This document shows positions 61,001-64,000 of a stretch of 64,000 nucleotides of DNA, in pieces. A model generated the notes under the pieces. That model had not been told where the DNA came from and searched no databases. It worked only from the letters and a program-made list of their open reading frames with translations. Where the stretch lies: the NCBI RefSeq assembly GCF_001411805.1, contig NZ_CP007213.1, positions 496,001 to 560,000 of the forward strand. The letters are read 5' to 3'. This DNA comes from Burkholderia plantarii (GTDB taxonomy: Bacteria > Pseudomonadota > Gammaproteobacteria > Burkholderiales > Burkholderiaceae). Numbering within the stretch: the stretch's first letter is position 1; each line of letters opens with the position of its first letter. The translations under genes were made by a program, and so were the position numbers.

Positions 61001-61611
61001 CGGCACCCGGCGCGATGCGCCAGCGCATGATCGCGCTCGACGCCGCCGTGCTGCAGGCGCTGCGGCAGCGCGCGGCGGCGCTTGGCGTGAGCCTCAAGAG
61101 CCTGTTCGTCGCCGCGTTCCATCGCGCGCTGTGCGAATGGCGCCCGCAACGGCGGCCGGTGATCGGCATCGTGTCGAACGGCCGCTCCGCGCGCATGAGC
61201 AATCCGCTCGGCATGGTCGGGCTGTGCTGGAACCTCGTGCCGTTCCATCGCGCCGAGGCGCGGCTCGGCGCGCAGGCCGCGTTCGACGAACTGGCCGCGA
61301 TCGAGTCGCACGCGGGCCTGCCGCTGCCCGCGATCGCGCGTCTGGCGGGCCGGCCCGAACTGCTCGACGCCTGCCTGAACTTCACCGACTTCCCGCGCGA
61401 TGCCGCCGCGAACGACGCCGCGGATGATCGCGCGATCGTGGTCGCGGCGCGCGGCAACGCCGGCTGTTTCCATTTCCCGGTCACGCTGACGGTGGCGCTG
61501 CGCGGCGACGGCGCCGCGTCGTGCGCGGTGCTCGAATGCGATGCCGGGAATGTCACCGCCGCCGGGCAGGATACGCTCGGCGGCCTGTTCCTGGGAGCCT
61601 TGCAACGATGA
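55099..61611 (+). CDS. Dimodular non-ribosomal peptide synthetase (A-T-C-A-T-C)
   Basis: 2170 residues. A1: YTSGSSGAPKG (~187), FDAALFQI (~235), NGK lysine (~526). T1: AGGDSL (~593). C1: HHIVCDG (802). A2: TSGSTGQPKG (~1272), FDVALGD (~1315), NGK (~1613). T2: GGDSL (~1672). Terminal C2: HHALDDG (1878). My manual pocket reading is DAFSNGTICK for A1 (no match recalled) and DVGELVSVDK for A2, close to ornithine/lysine codes (DVGEIGSVDK). No epimerase, reductase or thioesterase domain, so the terminal C domain probably releases the chain onto an amine, alcohol or itself. The ATG at 55099 is 4 nt after the radical SAM stop; the 3' end overlaps the kinase start (ATGA). Confidence 0.93.
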   Translation: MNGSATGSMQAVPAQAAADPDRAAPRPPGDPLATNGAGALLGAIETQVLRAPQALAIADMARDWSYAALWEAVERTAARLRAAGLRPGDRALCVAGRGAPTVVALLAIWRVGGVYVPVKDDYPAARIEAIRVQSGAVLTIGCEPRAARDAGGEAVPGEIGVTAGAAPPREPAAGPPCEPAAGDALAYVIYTSGSSGAPKGVMVGHAALRNVIDDHLRAFALSRADRVLQFSSPAFDAALFQILMPLCCGAVLVLADEATLGDVERLLARVEQTGVSVLSLPPAYLARFERRPLPACVRLLNTGGDAPVVADARHYAGCCAYFSTYGPTEATICCAHHRVDPRRDYAGGVPLGQPVNNMRLAVFDAQLRPVAPGEIGELLVSGVGLAFGYVGEPEKSARAFVELPADDDGEGRTVRWYRTGDRVREQDGELFFAGRADRQVKISGYRIELAEIERALERHPAVARSLVERIAGPDGRNATLHAYLQGEPGAGATAAVRASLAASLPAYMIPATLSWVARFPLTSNGKIDTKALAALRGEAAAQEQDGFEDDCKDDSSAVGMTPFRRQLAEIWRRALTLPGRGPRGHFFAAGGDSLIGMRVTAEVERRLGCETSVADLLRTPAFDDYAALLESRPRRAPPADEAASGAADDITGDTLDATPGPDAPWPLTPAQRRLWMLGQIEPASSAYHLAHAFVLRGTLDTARLERALDAVVRRHPALRVAIVEHHGIACQQPRDGAIGLLPLRVPGIERVRHAEITEHHDAALEAARALADAPFDPARGPLLRMAVARLDADRTLLLCVVHHIVCDGTSLGIVLDDLGQAYRAPDAAPPLPVHDYRRLIALQAARLQRRLPALARFWQPRVAGLPEPLALPADFPRPARRGSSGEVLRFDLDAALGERLARAAAGHGVSRFSFVLAVFKVLLHRYTERDDLVVGVPVTERHDARYAQVVGMFVNTVIVRTRLTAALPFRALLAQVADESAQVYAHGDYPFELLVEQSDAARDPAHGALFNVMAAWQRADDLRLTLDGVELERHVPLESGSKFDLSIDFVDGPHGLEILLEYSDALFTAQRITRLFAHWCCLLDAALADPDLPLARLNLLPPDERADLERRFQAPRLAGPAPLAFDGFDATVRAEPRRDAIVHRGRHWSYAEIDRQVSALAAVIGRRLAGAPNRLVGILVARSERFFVSLLAIWRAGHAYLPLDAQHPDARLRQIVEASGCVLIVADRALASRAPADRAPLLCYDEADLNGALPPPAAPALRPDQLAYCYFTSGSTGQPKGVLVEHGNVANAIRVWRHDYALDRPRVLQLAGHAFDVALGDLCRSLLIGGTLVIADEVERASPPAIAALLEAERIDVCEITPAVARLLTSHFQERAAPAGLGLLVVGSDVWTLDEFAALRGRLAVGTRLIGSYGTTEATVDSTCYEPAASDAGAASRQAGAGERVPLGRPMSNVEVRICDRAGNLMPIGVPGELCLAGPSVARGYLGWPSPDGERFVADPAHPGARVFRTRDRAAWRADGGIAFLGRDDDQLKVRGYRIDRVEIEQALRAVPGVAQAVVAVHSGAGRLMAFVTGAAAPRAEAIRAAVAAHLPFFAVPESITVLARLPLNVNGKVAVKQLEALESHAPAAGGGEAGAPLPPREALLAQLWREVLREPGAIDASSSFFGLGGDSLQAVSLVIAAARVDARLTLADIYRQPRLAEMAACLQPGRAGTAAPLVVPPVGEALRRSLAARAVDLYPATRMQAAMLDWSRRIPASYHNQSSWRLRAPGLTAALAGAAVAAVAAHYPALRTAFVRDPDEPGGYAQVVLAPGTMPLVIEDLAALDGAAREARLAAWLAADRERPFMVGAAPGPLVPMSRAAVFELGGGEVEVAWSQHHALDDGWSHLQIEARLLAYGAQLLARGEIAPEPPDTSYREVVALEREQLDSAELVAFWRARCAGWALDDEAGDEDHPGLSGTAAPARPEAAPGAMRQRMIALDAAVLQALRQRAAALGVSLKSLFVAAFHRALCEWRPQRRPVIGIVSNGRSARMSNPLGMVGLCWNLVPFHRAEARLGAQAAFDELAAIESHAGLPLPAIARLAGRPELLDACLNFTDFPRDAAANDAADDRAIVVAARGNAGCFHFPVTLTVALRGDGAASCAVLECDAGNVTAAGQDTLGGLFLGALQR

Positions 61612-62639
61612 ACGACCCGCACCGGATTCGCGTGACGCGATCGCTGCTGCAGCAGGACGACGTCGGCCGGCTGGCCGCGCAACGCTACGGGCTCGTCGGC
61701 GAGGTGCGCACGCGGCTGTGGACCATCGGCGACAACGACAACTACATGCTCTACCACGACGGCGCGCCACGCTTCCTGCGCGTCTATCTGGCGAGCAAGC
61801 ATTGGGGCACCGGCGAGGCGGACTACCGCTTCGAGCTGGATTTCCTGCTGCATCTGCATGCGCAGGGGCTGCCGGTGGCCTATCCGCTGCGCGCGCTGGA
61901 CGGCGACGTGCTGAGCCCGGTGCCGGCGCCCGAGGGCATGCGCTATCTGGCGATGTTCTCCTACGTGCGGGGCGACGTCGATCCGTTCCCGGACGGCGAG
62001 GACGGCGAGGCGCGGCGTTTCGAGATCGGCCGCCATCTGGCCGGCGTGCATCGCGCCGGCACGCGCTTCACCTCGCGCCACGCGCGCTTCGCGCTCGACG
62101 CCGGGTTCCTGCTGGAGCGCCCGATCGAGCGGATCGGCACGGTCTGGCGCCCGCGGGCGCGGCCCCGGCTCGACGCGCTGCTGGCCGAGGCGCGGGCTTG
62201 CGTCGAGCCGGCGCTGGCCGCGCTGCCGGCGGGCGGCGACGGCGTGATCGTCGGCGATTTCCATGGCTCGAACTATCACTTCTTCGAAGGCCGCGCGACG
62301 CTGTTCGATTTCGATCTGTGCGGGACGGGCTGGCACGCGCACGACCTGGCCACCTGGCTGTGGGATGCACGCAAGCGGTTCGGCGACGAGCGCGCGCGCG
62401 CCCTGTTCGGCGCGATGGCGCGCGGCTACGAATCGGTGCAGCCGCTGTCGGCGGCGAGCCGCGCCGCGCTGCCGGCGCTGATGATCGCGCGCGAGATCTG
62501 GCTGGCCGGCGAGCATTGCGCCGATATCGAGAGCCTCGGCGAGCAGCGGCTCGACGCCCGCTACTGGGATGCCTTCGAGGAGCGGCTGGCGCGCTGGCTG
62601 GCCAGCCTGCCCGCGTTCGACTGGTTCGAACGCGCGTAG
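61608..62639 (+). CDS. APH/HSK2-type phosphotransferase (small-molecule kinase)
   Basis: 343 residues of the aminoglycoside phosphotransferase/homoserine kinase II/SrkA fold. The Brenner motif is VGDFHGSN: catalytic Asp and Mg-binding Asn are kept with correct spacing, while the usual leading His is Val. The DFD-type metal motif is FDFDLCG. The start overlaps the NRPS stop by 4 nt, so expression is coupled. In this locus it could phosphorylate a serine- or homoserine-like precursor for the PLP enzyme, or the product for self-protection. Both are inferences. Confidence 0.82.
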   Translation: MNDPHRIRVTRSLLQQDDVGRLAAQRYGLVGEVRTRLWTIGDNDNYMLYHDGAPRFLRVYLASKHWGTGEADYRFELDFLLHLHAQGLPVAYPLRALDGDVLSPVPAPEGMRYLAMFSYVRGDVDPFPDGEDGEARRFEIGRHLAGVHRAGTRFTSRHARFALDAGFLLERPIERIGTVWRPRARPRLDALLAEARACVEPALAALPAGGDGVIVGDFHGSNYHFFEGRATLFDFDLCGTGWHAHDLATWLWDARKRFGDERARALFGAMARGYESVQPLSAASRAALPALMIAREIWLAGEHCADIESLGEQRLDARYWDAFEERLARWLASLPAFDWFERA

Positions 62640-62667
62640 CGATGCAATGCATGACCGGGGGAATGCG

Positions 62668-63336
62668 ATGAGGCACGACGAGACAGGACACGGGCAGCAC
62701 GGCCCGGACGCAGCGCCGGCACGGGCGGCCGGGCAGCCGGACTTGCTGGACGCGCTCGACGCGGCCAGCCCGCGCTACTGGGACGATCATTTCGAGCGCC
62801 GCCACACGCCGTGGGACCAGGGCGGCGCGCCGCCCGCGTTCCAGGCGTTCGCGGCGCGCCAGCCGCGCCCGCTCGAGGTGCTGATTCCCGGCTGCGGCAG
62901 CGCGCACGAAGCGCTCTGGCTGGCCGAGCGCGGCTGGCGCGTGCGCGCCATCGATTTCTCGGCCGCCGCCGCCGCCGCCGCGCAGGCCCGGCTCGGCGCG
63001 CACCGGGCCTGCGCCGAGCAGGCGGACTTCTTCGGCTACCAGCCGCCGTTCGCGCCGGGATGGATCTACGAGCGCGCGTTCCTGTGCGCGCTGCCGCGCG
63101 CGCGGCAGCGCGACTACGCCGCGCGGATGGCCGAACTGCTGGCGCCGGGCGCGCTGCTGGCGGGCTTCTTCCTGATCGGCGCCACGCCCTCGGGGCCGCC
63201 GTTCGGTTTCGTGCACGACGCGCTGCTGGCGCTGCTGGGGCCGCACTTCGAGCTGCTCGAGGAACACGGCGTGGCCGGCTCGATTCCCGCGTTCGCCGGC
63301 AAGGAGCGCTGGATGACGTGGCGCCGGCGCCGTTGA
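62668..63336 (+). CDS. TPMT-family S-methyltransferase
   Basis: 222 residues. Thiopurine-S-methyltransferase-type SAM enzyme: PRYWDDHFERRHTPWDQGG near the N terminus, SAM loop VLIPGCGSAHEALWLAERG and AIDFSAAA. Bacterial members methylate thiols, selenols or tellurite, or act in natural-product methylation and resistance. Start at 62668 chosen for the GGGGGA site 6 nt upstream; an ATG at 62647 is possible. It is the last gene of the right arm, 28 nt after the kinase. May be a tailoring or self-protection enzyme. Confidence 0.82.
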   Translation: MRHDETGHGQHGPDAAPARAAGQPDLLDALDAASPRYWDDHFERRHTPWDQGGAPPAFQAFAARQPRPLEVLIPGCGSAHEALWLAERGWRVRAIDFSAAAAAAAQARLGAHRACAEQADFFGYQPPFAPGWIYERAFLCALPRARQRDYAARMAELLAPGALLAGFFLIGATPSGPPFGFVHDALLALLGPHFELLEEHGVAGSIPAFAGKERWMTWRRRR

Positions 63337-63354
63337 GGCCGGCGCGCGCGTGCT

Positions 63355-63747
63355 TCACTGCAGCAGCGGCTTGCGCGGCCAGTGGCGCGCCAGCGCGACG
63401 TACACGTCGGCCTGCCAGCCGAGGGTGGCGAGCCGCGCGCGCAGCAGCGCGTCGGTGGCGCGCCGGCCGAGCGGCTCGCCATGCTCGCCGGTCAGCATCA
63501 GGTTGCTGCCGATCGAGCCCGGCGCGAGTTCGGCCTCGCCGACCGGCTTCAGCAGCCAGGCCCAGCCCACCGAGACGAGGCCGGCCGGATGCCGGCTCTG
63601 CCATTCGGTGACGCCGCAGAGCAGGCAGTGGACGCCGCGCGCGGCCAGCGTCTCGCGCACCTCGTCGTCGAGCGCCGACCAGCGATGCTGCAGCGCGATC
63701 CGCTCCAGCTCGACGCGGGTCAGGTGGAGGCGTCCATCGTCGGGCAT
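63355..63747 (-). CDS. RsaM/TofM-like quorum-sensing modulator (DUF4902)
   Basis: 130 residues. Resembles RsaM-family proteins by the N-terminal LTRVELERIALQHRWSALD, central GVTEWQS and SVGWAWLLKP, and small size. In Burkholderia and Pseudomonas these proteins lie between luxI and luxR genes and dampen AHL production; TofM of B. glumae and BcRsaM are examples. It is divergent from the luxI gene, 146 nt away, and convergent with the TPMT gene. Its own promoter side faces the same lux-box-like element. Confidence rests on family memory plus context. Confidence 0.78.
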   Translation of the reverse strand: MPDDGRLHLTRVELERIALQHRWSALDDEVRETLAARGVHCLLCGVTEWQSRHPAGLVSVGWAWLLKPVGEAELAPGSIGSNLMLTGEHGEPLGRRATDALLRARLATLGWQADVYVALARHWPRKPLLQ

Positions 63748-63819
63748 GGGGTTCCTCGAAAGGGGCCGCGGGCGGCCGGGCGGGCATGCCCATGCTGCGC
63801 TCGCGCGAGGCGGCGCGAT

Positions 63820-63837
63820 ACTATCAACTTTGCGAGT
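63820..63837 (+). promoter_or_regulatory. lux-box-like element upstream of luxI
   Basis: ACT-N2-CAA-N2-TTG-N2-AGT, an imperfect dyad with CT-N12-AG spacing. It shares 12 of 20 positions with the box at 51701-51720. The hexamer TGTAAT at 63860-63865 is a good -10 about 34 nt from the box centre, giving the class II LuxR promoter layout expected for an autoinduced luxI gene. Confidence 0.65.
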
Positions 63838-63893
63838 TTTCCCCGCGCGGCCCGGCGTGTGTAATCGGCCTCGTGGTCACTACGGAGGCCGTC

Positions 63894-64000
63894 ATGATGA
63901 CAACGATACGTAGAACCGGGGACGATCTCGCCGAGCTGTTCCGTCCGCTGGCCGAATACCGCCACGCGGTGTTCGTCGAGAAACTGGGGTGGCCGCTCGC
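63894..64000 (+). CDS. LuxI-family N-acyl-homoserine lactone synthase (5' part only)
   Basis: Only the first 35 codons are in the window; the gene runs off the right edge. EYRHAVFVEKLGWPL matches the conserved N-terminal block of LuxI synthases, in which Arg and Phe/Trp residues line the acyl/SAM site. GGAGG at 63884-63888 precedes the ATG at 63894; an alternative ATG follows at 63897. The family makes an AHL from SAM and acyl-ACP. A luxR partner is expected just beyond the window. Acyl chain cannot be predicted from this fragment. Confidence 0.85.
   Translation, partial: MMTTIRRTGDDLAELFRPLAEYRHAVFVEKLGWPL

Noticed and set aside
55099..61611. Assigning the NRPS to a siderophore such as ornibactin, malleobactin or a graminine compound
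   Set aside because: No ornithine N-hydroxylase, TonB receptor, Fur box or graminine genes are seen; the Orn/Lys-like A2 pocket alone is not enough.
57622..61770. 1382-codon open frame antisense to the NRPS
   Set aside because: Same composition artefact; the plus strand holds all NRPS core motifs in one frame.

Overview
The window is GC-rich chromosomal DNA from a Burkholderia, most likely the plant-associated gladioli/glumae/plantarii group. The support is the 16S rRNA sequence, the rrn operon layout (16S-tRNA-Ile-tRNA-Ala-23S-5S), a DUF4148 protein and an RsaM-like protein paired with a LuxI-type AHL synthase. The species is not resolved. I saw no prophage, insertion sequence or CRISPR array.

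Layout. 1-11.9 kb: a CobS/CobT-like AAA ATPase plus VWA pair, an alpha/beta hydrolase, an SDR, a Tat-exported glycosyl-hydrolase-like protein with fascin-like repeats, a divergent LysR/MFS pair and an S10 carboxypeptidase. 12.1-17.7 kb: one complete rrn operon with promoter, boxA elements, RNase III processing stems and terminator. 17.7-26.1 kb: periplasmic and membrane-linked oxidative metabolism (a PQQ-type sugar dehydrogenase lipoprotein with a DUF2231 membrane partner; a LysR regulator followed by a molybdenum hydroxylase, triheme cytochrome c and XdhC). 26.2-34.3 kb: a LysR gene, a small DUF4148 protein and a tripartite RND efflux operon ending in a strong terminator. 34.5-40.9 kb: a glyA copy, a DMSP-lyase-like cupin, a divergent LysR/aldo-keto reductase pair, ilvE and a decayed cytosine-5 DNA methyltransferase.

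41.0-64.0 kb is the most interesting part: a biosynthetic locus that appears to be under quorum-sensing control. Two arms diverge from a 183-bp region that carries a near-ideal lux box (51701-51720). The left arm (minus strand) encodes a PhyH-type Fe(II)/2-oxoglutarate oxygenase, an M29-type metallopeptidase homologue, a luciferase-like flavin oxidoreductase, an alpha/beta-hydrolase-fold protein lacking its nucleophile serine, a NodU/CmcH-type carbamoyltransferase, a methyltransferase, a cysteine-synthase-type PLP enzyme, a metallo-beta-lactamase-fold protein and an NRAMP metal transporter. The right arm (plus strand) encodes an ABC exporter, a radical SAM protein with unusual cysteine spacing, a dimodular NRPS (A-T-C-A-T-C, no thioesterase), an APH-type kinase and a TPMT-type methyltransferase. 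An RsaM/TofM-like regulator and the start of a luxI gene, with its own lux-box-like element and -10 hexamer, follow directly.

I could not match this gene combination to a characterised pathway. The second adenylation domain has a pocket resembling ornithine/lysine activators (my own reading of the alignment). Together with the PLP synthase, kinase and carbamoyltransferase, this suggests a small modified dipeptide built around a diamino or carbamoylated amino acid; that is an inference.
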